Assembly: GCF_014201805.1 (NCBI RefSeq)
Contig: NZ_JACHFK010000007.1
Coordinates: 186,001-250,000, forward strand
Direction: 5' to 3'
Origin: Deinococcus metalli
GTDB lineage: Bacteria > Deinococcota > Deinococci > Deinococcales > Deinococcaceae
DNA: 64,000 nt
This document shows positions 13,849 through 29,696 of this stretch, one piece after another. The notes beneath the pieces are model-generated. The model was given only the letters and a program-made list of their open reading frames with translations. It had not been told where the DNA came from and did no database searches. Positions within the stretch are counted from its first letter, which is position 1. Each line of letters starts with the position of its first letter. Position numbers and translations under genes: made by a program.

Positions 13849-15087
13849 ATGACTGCACCCAGCGCCGATATCACCGACATCCTGCGCCTCGCCGCCGAGA
13901 AGGGCGCGTCCGACGTGATCCTCACCGTCGGCCTGGCCCCGCAGTTCAAGCTGCACGGCGTGTACGACTCCCAGGGCTTTTCAGAACTGGTCGGCACCGA
14001 GACCCGGCGCCTGATGTACTCGATGATGAACGAAAAGCAGCAGCGTACCTTCGAGGAAAAGCGCGAGCTGGACTTCTCCTTCGCGCTGGGCGAGAAGGCC
14101 CGCTTCCGCGTGAACGCGTTCATGCAGCGCGGCCACGTGGGCGGCGTGCTGCGTCTGATCCCCACCAAGATCAAGAGCGCCCAGGAGATGGGCCTGCCGC
14201 AGAACGTGATCGACATCGCCGGGGCGCCGCGCGGCCTGGTGCTCGTGACCGGCCCCACCGGATCGGGCAAGTCCACCACGCTGGCCGCGATGATCGACCA
14301 CATCAACGCGAACAAGAAGATGCACATCATGACGATCGAGGACCCGATCGAGTTCATGCACACGCACAAGCAGTCGATCATCAACCAGCGCGAGGTCGGC
14401 TCGGACACGCTGGACTTCAACAACGCGCTGCGCGCCGTGCTGCGCCAGGCCCCCGACGTGATCCTGGTGGGCGAGTTGCGCGACTACGAGACGATCAAGG
14501 CCGCCGTGACCGCCGCCGAGACCGGACACCTGGTGATGGGCACCCTGCACACCAACTCCGCGCCCGAGTCCATCGACCGTATCGTGGACGTGTTCCCCGA
14601 AGAGCAGCAGGAGCAGATCCGCGTGCAGCTCGCCAACAACCTGGTGGCGGTCATGACCCAGCAGCTGCTGCCCAAGCTCGACGGCGGCGGGCGCATCCTG
14701 GCGTACGAGCTGCTGGTCGCCAACCCGGCCGTGCGGGCGCTGATCCGTGAGGGCAAGACGTACCAGATCGTGTCGGTCATGCAGACCGGCGCGCGCGAGG
14801 GCATGGTCACCATGGACGCGTACCTCGCCAACCTGTACCGCCGCCGCCTGATCTCCTTCGACATCGGCGTGGAGCGCGCGGTCGACCCCAAGGAGTTCGC
14901 CCGCCTCGCCAACGACCCGACCGTGGGCAGCAGCCTCCCGGCCGCCGGCCCTGCGGCCGTGGGCAGCTCGTCGGCGGGCGCCGCCGCCGGCTTCGGATCG
15001 GGCCGCGAAACGCCGCGCACGGCGGAGCCCAGCGGCCGCCCGGCCAACCCGACGTCCAGCGGCTCGTCTGCCTTCGGTCGCCGCTGA
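13849..15087 (+). CDS. pilT: Type IV pilus retraction ATPase PilT
   Basis: A 412-residue twitching-motility ATPase that depolymerises pili. The core is typical: ASDVILTVG near the N-terminus, Walker A GPTGSGKST near residue 135, the Asp box IEDPIEF, Walker B VILVGELRD, the His box GHLVMGTLHTN and the AIRAxxRxGK-type end (AVRALIREGKT). Beyond residue 360 it carries a Ser/Gly/Ala-rich tail of about 50 residues that PilT usually lacks. Coupled to pilB as an operon, with GAGGT before the ATG. A clear intrinsic terminator follows. Confidence 0.95.
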   Translation: MTAPSADITDILRLAAEKGASDVILTVGLAPQFKLHGVYDSQGFSELVGTETRRLMYSMMNEKQQRTFEEKRELDFSFALGEKARFRVNAFMQRGHVGGVLRLIPTKIKSAQEMGLPQNVIDIAGAPRGLVLVTGPTGSGKSTTLAAMIDHINANKKMHIMTIEDPIEFMHTHKQSIINQREVGSDTLDFNNALRAVLRQAPDVILVGELRDYETIKAAVTAAETGHLVMGTLHTNSAPESIDRIVDVFPEEQQEQIRVQLANNLVAVMTQQLLPKLDGGGRILAYELLVANPAVRALIREGKTYQIVSVMQTGAREGMVTMDAYLANLYRRRLISFDIGVERAVDPKEFARLANDPTVGSSLPAAGPAAVGSSSAGAAAGFGSGRETPRTAEPSGRPANPTSSGSSAFGRR

Positions 15088-15117
15088 GCCGGACCTCCTC
15101 CGGACCGTCCACAGCCG

Positions 15118-15154
15118 CGCTGCCCTCCAGAACACGGAGGGCAGCGTGGTTTTG
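15118..15154 (+). terminator. Intrinsic terminator of pilB-pilT
   Basis: An 11-base-pair stem, CGCTGCCCTCC (15118-15128) with GGAGGGCAGCG (15136-15146), has a 7-base loop and is followed by TGGTTTT. It is 30 bases after the pilT stop. Confidence 0.8.
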
Positions 15155-15183
15155 AAGGCGTAGGCGGCTGACATGGCGGCATG

Positions 15184-15210
15184 AAAAAGCCCTCTCCCGG
15201 AGGAGAGGGC
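15184..15210 (-). terminator. Intrinsic terminator of lon
   Basis: On the minus strand GCCCTCTCC pairs with GGAGAGGGC (15202-15210 and 15189-15197) across a 4-base loop, followed by TTTTT (15188-15184). It lies 15 bases beyond the lon stop codon. Confidence 0.85.
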
Positions 15211-15225
15211 CAGAGCGGGCCGGGC

Positions 15226-17661
<2,436 letters not shown>

Positions 17662-17819
17662 GCTTGCTCCTTGCGGGCCGCGGCCCCGACTGAAGCTCGG
17701 GATGGGGGCGCGGGAATACGAAAGTCTAACAAGGCCGGGGAACGAAGGACACCCCCGACCACCGGGTACACGGGCAGTCTAGGGGTGGGGTGGACAGGGT
17801 GCTGTAATCTCTGTTGCGT

Positions 17820-19636
<1,817 letters not shown>

Positions 19637-19643
19637 GCGGGGG

Positions 19644-19649
19644 ATTATA
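19644..19649 (-). promoter_or_regulatory. Consensus -10 box of clpP
   Basis: TATAAT on the minus strand, 7 bases before the clpP ATG. A matching -35 is not obvious. Confidence 0.7.
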
Positions 19650-19795
19650 GGGCCGGCCAGCGGCGCGAATGGATGGAAAGGCGGGTTGGACGCGGCACAG
19701 ACCGCGCGCGGCCGGGCCGTCCGCCCCGCGCCAGCAGGCCGGGCTTGGTATCGCCGCCCACACCGCCGCCCCCGCCCGGGTGTGCACCCTGGGGT

Positions 19796-20863
19796 ATGGA
19801 CCTGCGTTCCTACCGCACCCTGGGCCGCTCCGGCCTGATCGTCAGTCCGCTCGCGCTGGGCACCATGACCTTCGGCACGCCCCGCTGGGGCAGTGCCGAC
19901 GACGTCTCAGAGCAGGTCTTTGACGCGTACGTGGACGCCGGCGGGACCTTTCTCGACACCGCCGACACCTACGCCAAGGGCCGCAGCGAGGAGCTGCTCG
20001 GCCGCTACGTCGCCGCGCGCGGCCTGCGCGACCACGTCGTGCTGGCCACCAAGTTCACGTGGAACGCGGTGCCGGGCGTCCCCACGACCAGCGGCAACGG
20101 CCGCAAGAACATCCGCCGGGCGCTTGAGGGCTCGCTGCGGCGGCTGAACACCGACTTCATCGACCTGTACTGGCTGCACCACTGGGACCTGGTCACGCCG
20201 GTCGAGGAGGTCGTGCAGACCCTGGGCGACCTCGTCCGCGCCGGGCAGATCCACCACTACGGCTTCTCGAACGTGCCCGCGTGGTACGCCGCGCAGGCCG
20301 CCATCCTGGCGCAGGTGCACGGCGTGCCCGGCCCCATCGCCCTGCAACTCGAGTACTCGCTGACCGAGCGCGGCCTGGAACGCGAGCACGCCTCCGCCGC
20401 GCAGCACCTCGGCCTTGGAATCACGCCGTGGAGTCCGCTGGGCGCGGGCTTCCTGACCGGCAAGTACCGCCGCGCCGGCGAGGGCGCTGCCAGCGGCGAG
20501 GGCCGTCTGAGCGGGCCCAACCCGTTTGGCAACGCCAAGTTCACCGAGAAGAACTGGCGCACGCTGGACGCCTTGCACGCCGTGGCCGCCGACCTCGGGC
20601 GCCCGCCCGCACAGGTCGCCCTGGCGTGGGTGAGCGCGCAGCCGGGCGTGACCGCGCCCATCTTCGGCGCCAGCCGGGTCGCGCAGGTGCACGACGCCGT
20701 GGCCTCGCTGGAGATCACCTTGAGCGCCGAGCACCTGCGGGCGCTGGACGACGCGAGCGCCCTGGAACCCTCCACGCCGGCCTCGCTGCTCCAGCCCGGT
20801 ATCCGCCGCATGATCTTTGGCGGCGCAGAGGTCGCTGGCTGGGACGAACAGCAGACGTCGTGA
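19796..20863 (+). CDS. Aldo/keto reductase
   Basis: A 355-residue NADPH-dependent oxidoreductase with a TIM-barrel fold. The catalytic tetrad region is visible: FLDTADTY (Asp and Tyr), VVLATKF (Lys) and YWLHHWD (His). The GFSNVPAWY segment and the C-terminal [16 protein letters not shown] are family-typical. The ATG at 19796 is supported by the family N-terminus ([21 protein letters not shown]); no clear ribosome site or -10 is next to it. Divergent from clpP. The substrate is unknown; members of this subfamily reduce aldehydes and sugars. Confidence 0.88.
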   Translation: MDLRSYRTLGRSGLIVSPLALGTMTFGTPRWGSADDVSEQVFDAYVDAGGTFLDTADTYAKGRSEELLGRYVAARGLRDHVVLATKFTWNAVPGVPTTSGNGRKNIRRALEGSLRRLNTDFIDLYWLHHWDLVTPVEEVVQTLGDLVRAGQIHHYGFSNVPAWYAAQAAILAQVHGVPGPIALQLEYSLTERGLEREHASAAQHLGLGITPWSPLGAGFLTGKYRRAGEGAASGEGRLSGPNPFGNAKFTEKNWRTLDALHAVAADLGRPPAQVALAWVSAQPGVTAPIFGASRVAQVHDAVASLEITLSAEHLRALDDASALEPSTPASLLQPGIRRMIFGGAEVAGWDEQQTS

Positions 20864-20871
20864 CCACGGCA

Positions 20872-20901
20872 AGCGGCCGCCCCGGACTGGAGGCGGCCGC
20901 T
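20872..20901. terminator. Bidirectional hairpin
   Basis: AGCGGCCGCC (20872-20881) pairs with GGCGGCCGCT (20892-20901) across a 10-base loop, between the convergent aldo/keto reductase and RNase J genes. There is no U-tract on either side. Confidence 0.5.
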
Positions 20902-20912
20902 GACGTGAAGCG

Positions 20913-22589
<1,677 letters not shown>

Positions 22590-23148
22590 GTGGTACTCCG
22601 TGTCCCCGGCCAGCCCACAGCGCGGCCGGTATGTCTTGAATGAGGCGGTCGGCCCGTCGGTGCAGCCGAAATGATGCGGTTGTGTCGCTGACCTTCACAC
22701 AGCTGGGAAGGCAGACGCGGTGCCTTCAAGGTAGCACAGGGGTACGCCTGAGCTGGAAGTACAGATGGGGCGCGGCGCGAACAGCGGCGGTGTCAGGGTG
22801 ACCGTCACATGCAGCGGACCTCTGTGCTGCTTTGTGGTGGTTGCCGCGCTGGTGGGCTGCGGGCGCCACCGTGGGAACCACCAGCGCCTGTGGTCTTCAT
22901 CTTCAGGGCAGCGAGGGGCCTCTGGTGGGCCCGCCGAGCGGCTGTATCCATGCCAGTCAGCTCACGCAGAGCGAGACCTCTTTTCCGGAGGCGACGTCGG
23001 AGGGTTCATGATCCGGCCGGTCGTGGCCGCGTCACCCCTGGCGACAGACGGCCCAGTCGACGCGCTTCTGCCCGAAACCGGATGTCCAGCGCCCGGGGTG
23101 GCAGAGTGCGCGGGCAGGCTGTCAGCGCCGCCTCCCACCCGCCACAAC
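22590..23148. other. Gene-free region between RNase J and tRNA-Glu
   Basis: About 560 bases with no credible gene on either strand; open frames here run into the antisense of the tRNA. It should hold the RNase J promoter and leader, but I see no convincing -35/-10 pair. Composition is less uniform than in coding sequence. No repeat recognised. Confidence 0.4.
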
Positions 23149-23178
23149 GAAAAAGCCCCCGCGCGAGCGGAGGCTTTC
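23149..23178 (-). terminator. Intrinsic terminator of tRNA-Glu
   Basis: On the minus strand, just beyond the encoded CCA, an AAGCC-TCCGC...GCGG-GGCTT hairpin with a tetraloop-sized turn is followed by TTTTT. Confidence 0.75.
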
Positions 23179-23266
<88 letters not shown>

Positions 23267-23342
23267 TTTTCGCGCTTCGCTCCTGGGGTCAGGGCTCTGC
23301 CGCGGACTGCCTTTCAAGGGGCGCCGTTTCCGGCACCACAGA

Positions 23343-23371
23343 ACTGTACAGGGGTGTTCCCATTCCGTCAA
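23343..23371 (-). promoter_or_regulatory. Strong promoter for tRNA-Glu
   Basis: On the minus strand TTGACG (23371-23366), a 17-base spacer and TACAGT (23348-23343), about 88 bases upstream of tRNA-Glu. This is one of the closest matches to the housekeeping sigma consensus in the window. Confidence 0.7.
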
Positions 23372-23419
23372 TAGGTGGGCGGGGGTGCGCGGCTCACTCC
23401 GCCGGTCGCGGGGCGGCAC

Positions 23420-23425
23420 TAGACT
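23420..23425 (+). promoter_or_regulatory. -10 box of dnaX leader
   Basis: TAGACT lies six bases upstream of a GTG (23432) that begins a 25-codon frame ending inside the dnaX start. Its position fits a leaderless message. Confidence 0.55.
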
Positions 23426-23431
23426 GCGCTC

Positions 23432-23509
23432 GTGAAGCTCCGCGTGTGCAACGGTCGGTCTCCGGCCACGGGTGAGGTCGCCTCCGTGCTGCCCGGGAGG
23501 CTGTCTTGA
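23432..23509 (+). CDS. Possible leader peptide overlapping dnaX start
   Basis: Starting at the GTG six bases after a TAGACT -10 box, an uninterrupted 25-codon frame (MKLRVCNGRSPATGEVASVL then PGRLS) ends with TGA at 23507-23509. That stop overlaps the TTG start of dnaX (23506-23508) in a TTGA junction, the geometry of translational coupling. The peptide itself resembles nothing I know. If the -10 box is used as elsewhere here, ribosomes would load on this GTG and reinitiate at dnaX. The alternative is that the region is only an untranslated leader and the GGGAGG before the TTG does all the work. Confidence 0.4.
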   Translation: MKLRVCNGRSPATGEVASVLPGRLS

Positions 23510-25767
23510 GCGCCATCTACCAGCGGGCCCGGCCGATCCGCTGGGATCAGGTGGTGGGGCAGGAGCATGTTAAGGACGTGCTGCGCGCGGCGCTGGAGCA
23601 GGGCCGGGTGGGGCACGCGTACCTGTTCTCCGGGCCGCGCGGGGTGGGGAAGACCACGACCGCCCGGCTGATCGCCATGACGGCCAACTGCACCGGGCCG
23701 CTGCCCAAACCCTGCGGCGAGTGCGAGAGCTGCCTGAGCGTGCGCGCCGGTTCACACCCGGACGTCATGGAGATCGACGCGGCCAGCAACAACTCCGTGG
23801 ACGACGTCCGCGACCTGCGCGAGAAGGTGTCGCTGGCGGCCATGCGCGGCGGCAAGAAGATCTACATCCTGGACGAGGCGCACATGATGAGCCGGGCGGC
23901 CTTCAACGCGCTCCTCAAGACGCTGGAGGAGCCGCCGGGCCACGTGATCTTCATCCTGGCGACGACCGAGCCGGAGAAGATCATCCCGACCATCCTGTCG
24001 CGCTGCCAGCACTACCGCTTCCGCCGCCTGACGCCGGAGGAGGTCGCGGGGAAACTCGCGGGGCTGGCCCGGCAGGAGGGCGTGAGCGCTGAGCCGGCCG
24101 CACTGCAACTGATCGGCCGGCTGGCCGACGGCGCCATGCGCGACGGCGAGAGCCTGCTGGAGCGCATGCTGGCCGCCGGCAGCGCGATCACGCGGGCGGG
24201 CGTGGAGGACGCGCTGGGCCTCCCGCCGGGCGAGCGGGTGCGCGCGGTGGCGGCGGCCCTGGTGGTCGGGGACGCGGGCGCGGCGCTCTCGGGCGCGGCG
24301 CAGCTGTACCGTGACGGCTTCGCGGCGCGCACGGTCGTCGAGGGGCTGGTCGCGGCCTACGGAGCGGCCCTGCACGCGGAACTCGGCCTGGGCGAGGAGG
24401 GCCGGCTGGAGGGCGCGGACGTGCCGCGGCTGCTGAAGTTGCAGGCGGCGCTGGATGAGCAGGAGGCCCGCTTCGCGCGCTCGGCCGACCAGCAGAGCCT
24501 GGAACTGGCCCTCACGCACGCCCTCCTGGCCGCCGACGGCGGGGGGGGCGTGAGCGCGGGCAGCGGCGCCGGCGCGGCCGTTCCGGCCGATCTCGTGCAG
24601 CGCCTGAACCGGCTGGAGAAGGAACTCGCGGGCCTGCGGGCGGCTGGCGCGCGCCCGGTGGCCGCGGCGCCCGTCACGGAGTTCGATCCCGCCGCGCGGC
24701 GTGGCCCGGCCCCCGCGCGGGAGGTCGTGGCGCAGGCGGCCGCGAGCGTGGCCGACGCGCCGGCCCCGGCGCCCGTGCAGGGCACGTGGGCGGACGTGGT
24801 CAAGCAGGCGAGCATGCAGGTGCGCGCGTTCCTGAAACCCGCCCGCATGCACGCGGAGAGCGGCTACGTGAGCCTGACCTACGACGGCAAGAACGCCTTC
24901 CACGCCAAGCAGGTGGTTGCGAAGTTCGACGATCTCGCCAAGCTGGTGGGACAGGTGTTCGGCCCCGTGACCTTCGAGCTGATCGTGCCGGACGGGGGGC
25001 GCAAGGTCACGGTGGGCGGCGCGGCTGCGGCCACTGCCTCCACCGTGCCGACGGCGCCGCCGCCCGCTCCCGCCCCGGCGCGGCGGCCCGAGCCGGAACC
25101 GCAGGGTGCCGTGGAGGTCGCGCCCTTCGATCCCACGCCCCGGCGCCCGGCCACGCGCGCTCCGGCCCCCTCGCCGCTGCCCGAGCCCCCGCAGGCGAGC
25201 GCCGTCCCGTCGGCGGTGCCGGACCGTCCGCCGCCCCGGCCCGCCGCGCGCGTGGCGACGCTGGAGCCGCCGGAGGTGCGCGTGCCGCCGCCCAGCCCGG
25301 ACGACGCGGCCGCCGCGCCCCTGCCGGACGTGCCCCCCGCCGCGTGGGAGGCCGAGCACGTGGCGGATGTGGCGCCGGCCCCGGCGGACGCGCAGGGCGG
25401 AGACCGCGTGCCCCCACCCGCCGCGCCGCGCGAGCTGTACCTGGGCGAGGTCATCACCGAGGAGCCCGACTGGGACGACCTGGGAGCGCCGCTCGATCCG
25501 GGCGGCCCGGACGTGGAGGCCAGCCTGCGCGACGCGCCCTTCGCGAACCTGAGCGTGGAACGCCCCACGCCGGCCCCCGCTGCCCCGGCCCCGCCGCCGA
25601 CGGCCCGGACCAGCGCGCCGGCCCGCGTGGGCGACATCCGCGCGCACCCCATGTACGAGGACATCAAGGGCCGCTTCTCCGGCCGCGTGCGCGAGATCGG
25701 CAAGAACCGCTCCGTGCCGGCCGCGCAGGCCGACGCCGAACCCGGTGAGGACGACGCGGAGGCCTGA
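23506..25767 (+). CDS. dnaX: DNA polymerase III subunit gamma/tau
   Basis: A 753-residue clamp-loader ATPase. The N-terminal AAA module has Walker A GPRGVGKTT near residue 45, four zinc-binding Cys (NCTGPLPKPCGECESC), Walker B IYILDEAHMM and sensor-1 TTEPEKI. The collar domain ends near residue 343. A long Pro/Ala-rich linker follows, with a folded section at about 425-510 (VKQASMQVRAFLKPARM) that resembles the tau domain binding polymerase or helicase. The start is TTG, fixed by GGGAGG at 23495-23500 and the MSAIYQRARP N-terminus. A G8 run at 24541-24548 sits exactly at the collar/linker junction, with TGA in the plus-one frame. Confidence 0.94.
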   Translation: MSAIYQRARPIRWDQVVGQEHVKDVLRAALEQGRVGHAYLFSGPRGVGKTTTARLIAMTANCTGPLPKPCGECESCLSVRAGSHPDVMEIDAASNNSVDDVRDLREKVSLAAMRGGKKIYILDEAHMMSRAAFNALLKTLEEPPGHVIFILATTEPEKIIPTILSRCQHYRFRRLTPEEVAGKLAGLARQEGVSAEPAALQLIGRLADGAMRDGESLLERMLAAGSAITRAGVEDALGLPPGERVRAVAAALVVGDAGAALSGAAQLYRDGFAARTVVEGLVAAYGAALHAELGLGEEGRLEGADVPRLLKLQAALDEQEARFARSADQQSLELALTHALLAADGGGGVSAGSGAGAAVPADLVQRLNRLEKELAGLRAAGARPVAAAPVTEFDPAARRGPAPAREVVAQAAASVADAPAPAPVQGTWADVVKQASMQVRAFLKPARMHAESGYVSLTYDGKNAFHAKQVVAKFDDLAKLVGQVFGPVTFELIVPDGGRKVTVGGAAAATASTVPTAPPPAPAPARRPEPEPQGAVEVAPFDPTPRRPATRAPAPSPLPEPPQASAVPSAVPDRPPPRPAARVATLEPPEVRVPPPSPDDAAAAPLPDVPPAAWEAEHVADVAPAPADAQGGDRVPPPAAPRELYLGEVITEEPDWDDLGAPLDPGGPDVEASLRDAPFANLSVERPTPAPAAPAPPPTARTSAPARVGDIRAHPMYEDIKGRFSGRVREIGKNRSVPAAQADAEPGEDDAEA

Positions 25768-25822
25768 CCTGCCGGGCCTTCACGTTCCCCTGGGACACGT
25801 GCGCTAGCCTGCGCCCCAACCC

Positions 25823-27370
<1,548 letters not shown>

Positions 27371-27400
27371 TCCCGGCGGTCGGCGCGGGCGGCGGGCCGG

Positions 27401-28408
27401 TCAGGCCGTTTCGCGGATGATCAGGCGGGGCTCGAAACGGCGGGCGCGGGCGGGGCCGCGGTAGCCGTTCAGGCGCGACAGCAGCAGTTGCGCGGCCTCG
27501 TAGCCCATGCTCTCGACCGGCTGGTGCAGCGTGGTCAGGCCACGCGCCGCCGCCCACGGCTGGTCGTCGAAGCCGATCACCCGTACGTCCTGGCCGGGGG
27601 TCAGGCCGCGCAGGCGGATCTCGTCGAGCAGCGCGCCGGCGAGCAGGTCCGCGGACGCGAAGACGGTGCACGGCAGACCGCCCGGCGTCGCCTGCGCGTC
27701 GTCCAGCAGGGTCGACGCCGTGTTGCGCGCGGCGAGCGTGTCGAAACTGGAGGTGAACTCCGCGTGGACGGGGCGCCCGGCTGCGGCCAGGGCGCGCAGG
27801 AAGCCCGCGCGGCGGTCCTCGAACACGCGGGTGGTGAACAGCTGGTCGAGTTCCGTCTCGACCCAGATGGCGTACACCGGGCCGGGCAGGTCGGCGGCGT
27901 ACTCGCCGGCCAGCGCGCCGCCGCCCACGTTGTCCATGTACGAGCAGTCCACGCCCTCGGCGTGGGCGTCGACCAGCACGGTGGGCTGCTGGGTGCGCAG
28001 GCGGCGTTCGTGGAACATCTGCGTGAGGTTGTACGTCGCCATGACCAGCCCGTCCGCCTGGTACGCCAGGGTGTGCGAGCCCAGGTAGCGCTCCAGCCGC
28101 GAGCGGTCCAGCAGCGGAAAGATCGCGACGTCGTAGCGCGCTTCCTGAAAGGCCGCCTCCAGGCCGTCCATCAGGCGGGCGTAGAACTCGGTGGTCAGCA
28201 CCGGCAGCAGCACGCTGATGGTGTAGCTCTTGCCGCCCGCGATGCGCCGGGCGTGCGGGTTGGGCGTGTAGTCCAGTTCCGCGATGGCGCGCAGCACGGT
28301 CTCGCGAGTGGCCCCCTTGACGGCGGCGTGGTTGTTCAGGACACGGGACACCGTGCCGACGCCGACGCCGGCCTGCCGGGCCACATCCTGGATGGTGGGT
28401 TTGCGCAT
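27401..28408 (-). CDS. LacI-family transcriptional regulator
   Basis: A 335-residue repressor. The N-terminal helix-turn-helix is exact for the family (PTIQDVARQAGVGVGTVSRV, then LNNHAAVKG), with the hinge helix NPHARRIAGGKS. A periplasmic-binding-like ligand domain (ISVLLPVLTTEFYARLMDGL; TVFASADLLAGALL; VIGFDDQPWA) follows. The ATG at 28408 is chosen by the family start; the frame is open further upstream. A 15-base inverted repeat 26 bases upstream suggests autoregulation. The inducer is probably a sugar; target genes are unknown but could include the ThuA operon. Confidence 0.88.
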   Translation of the reverse strand: MRKPTIQDVARQAGVGVGTVSRVLNNHAAVKGATRETVLRAIAELDYTPNPHARRIAGGKSYTISVLLPVLTTEFYARLMDGLEAAFQEARYDVAIFPLLDRSRLERYLGSHTLAYQADGLVMATYNLTQMFHERRLRTQQPTVLVDAHAEGVDCSYMDNVGGGALAGEYAADLPGPVYAIWVETELDQLFTTRVFEDRRAGFLRALAAAGRPVHAEFTSSFDTLAARNTASTLLDDAQATPGGLPCTVFASADLLAGALLDEIRLRGLTPGQDVRVIGFDDQPWAAARGLTTLHQPVESMGYEAAQLLLSRLNGYRGPARARRFEPRLIIRETA

Positions 28409-28433
28409 GGTTTCACGCAGGATACCCCGGAAA

Positions 28434-28448
28434 TGGAAGCGGCTTCCA
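28434..28448 (-). promoter_or_regulatory. Inverted repeat upstream of lacI-type gene
   Basis: TGGAAGC and GCTTCCA flank one central G, a perfect 7+1+7 repeat of LacI-operator size 26 bases ahead of the regulator start. Probably an autoregulatory operator. Confidence 0.5.
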
Positions 28449-28488
28449 ACATGCCCGCCGCGGGGACAATCCGGCCCCCGGCGCACGC

Positions 28489-28494
28489 CTACAC
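28489..28494 (+). promoter_or_regulatory. -10 box of the copper gene group
   Basis: TACACT, 43 bases upstream of the PCuAC start at 28538; the message would carry a short leader with a GAGGAG ribosome site. Confidence 0.5.
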
Positions 28495-28537
28495 TGCGGG
28501 TCGCCGGGCGTCCGCGCCCGCCGCTCCGAGGAGTCCC

Positions 28538-29035
28538 ATGTCCGACCGTTCCCCGATCTCCGTGCTCCGGACGCTGCTCGCCCTAGGCGCCGTCACGGCG
28601 CCCGCGCTGGCGCACCCGGCCGGGCACTCCATGCCCATGCCGGCCCCGGCCGCGAAGGCGGCCACGCCGCTGCCCCTGACGGTCACGCAGGCGCGCGTGG
28701 TGGCCGTGCCGCCCGGCATCTCGGACACCAGCGTGTTCCTGACCTTGAACAACCCCGGCGCGCAGCCGGTCGTGCTGACGGCCGCGCGGTCCGGCGTGGC
28801 CGCCCACGCCATGCTGATGCAGACCGTGAAGGACGCGCGGGGCCTGACCGGCATGAAGGCGGCGCCGTCCCTGACCGTGCCCGCCCGCGGCTCGCTGGTG
28901 CTGGACGACCTCGGCCCGCACGTGATGCTGATGGGCCTGACACGCCCGCTGAAGCCCGGCGAGGTCGTGACCGTGATCCTCAGCGACCGTGCCGGACGCA
29001 CGCTGACCGTGCGCGCGACGGTCCGCAAACCCTGA
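28538..29035 (+). CDS. PCuAC-family periplasmic copper chaperone
   Basis: A 165-residue exported protein: signal peptide to about residue 25 (ending APALA), a Met/His-rich linker HPAGHSMPMP, then the PCuAC domain. The copper motif H-(M)-x10-M-x21-H-x-M is visible as His90, Met92/94, Met106, His128 and Met130/132. Such proteins bind Cu(I) outside the membrane and pass it to SCO or the CuA site of cytochrome oxidase. GAGGAG precedes the ATG; the longer upstream frame is antisense to the lacI-type gene. First of three adjacent genes for copper insertion into an oxidase. Confidence 0.88.
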   Translation: MSDRSPISVLRTLLALGAVTAPALAHPAGHSMPMPAPAAKAATPLPLTVTQARVVAVPPGISDTSVFLTLNNPGAQPVVLTAARSGVAAHAMLMQTVKDARGLTGMKAAPSLTVPARGSLVLDDLGPHVMLMGLTRPLKPGEVVTVILSDRAGRTLTVRATVRKP

Positions 29036-29039
29036 CGCC

Positions 29040-29696
29040 ATGACCGAGCAGACCTCCGCCCCTCGTCCTGACAGCGCGCCCGGCCGCCCGTGGTACGCGT
29101 CGGCGCTGCTGGCCGTGGTGGGCGTGACGCTGCTGCTGCTGGCCGCGTGGGGCTACGCTCGCTGGCGCAGTCCGCACCCCTTCTACGGCACCGCGTACTC
29201 CGGCGTGGCGGCCACGCCCCTGAGCGGCACGGCGCAAGGCGGCCGGGCGTACACCTTCACGCCGGGCGCTGGTGGCCGCACCACCGCGCTGTTCTTCGGC
29301 TTCACGCACTGCGCGAACATCTGCCCGCTGACCCTGTCGTACCTGAACAAGGTGCGTCAGGCGCTGCCGGCCGAGCAGCGTGACCGCTTTCAGGTGCTGT
29401 TCGTGAGCATCGACCCGGCCCGCGACACGCCGCAGCGCCTGGGCGAGTACGTGTCGTACTTCGGCTCGGGCACCGGCCTGCGGATTCCGGAACCCGCACT
29501 GAGCGAGGGCGCGCGGGCCTACGGCGTGGGCTACCAGAAGGTGGACGTGAAGGGCGCCGACTACCAGATGAACCACACGACCGCCACGTACCTGATCGAC
29601 GCGGCCGGCAAGCTGCGGCTGCTGTGGGACTACACGCAGCTCCCGCAGGTGGCGCGCGTGCTCGAGGACGTGCAGTACGTCATGGAGCACCCGTGA
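29040..29696 (+). CDS. SCO1/SenC-family copper protein
   Basis: A 218-residue membrane-anchored thioredoxin-fold protein. One transmembrane helix spans about residues 19-38; the soluble domain faces out. The copper/redox site is Cys91 and Cys95 in FTHCANICPLT, and the third ligand His is in YQMNHTTATYLID. SCO proteins load copper on the CuA centre of cytochrome c oxidase. It begins four bases after the PCuAC stop and overlaps the next gene by GTGA, so all three are one operon. Confidence 0.9.
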   Translation: MTEQTSAPRPDSAPGRPWYASALLAVVGVTLLLLAAWGYARWRSPHPFYGTAYSGVAATPLSGTAQGGRAYTFTPGAGGRTTALFFGFTHCANICPLTLSYLNKVRQALPAEQRDRFQVLFVSIDPARDTPQRLGEYVSYFGSGTGLRIPEPALSEGARAYGVGYQKVDVKGADYQMNHTTATYLIDAAGKLRLLWDYTQLPQVARVLEDVQYVMEHP

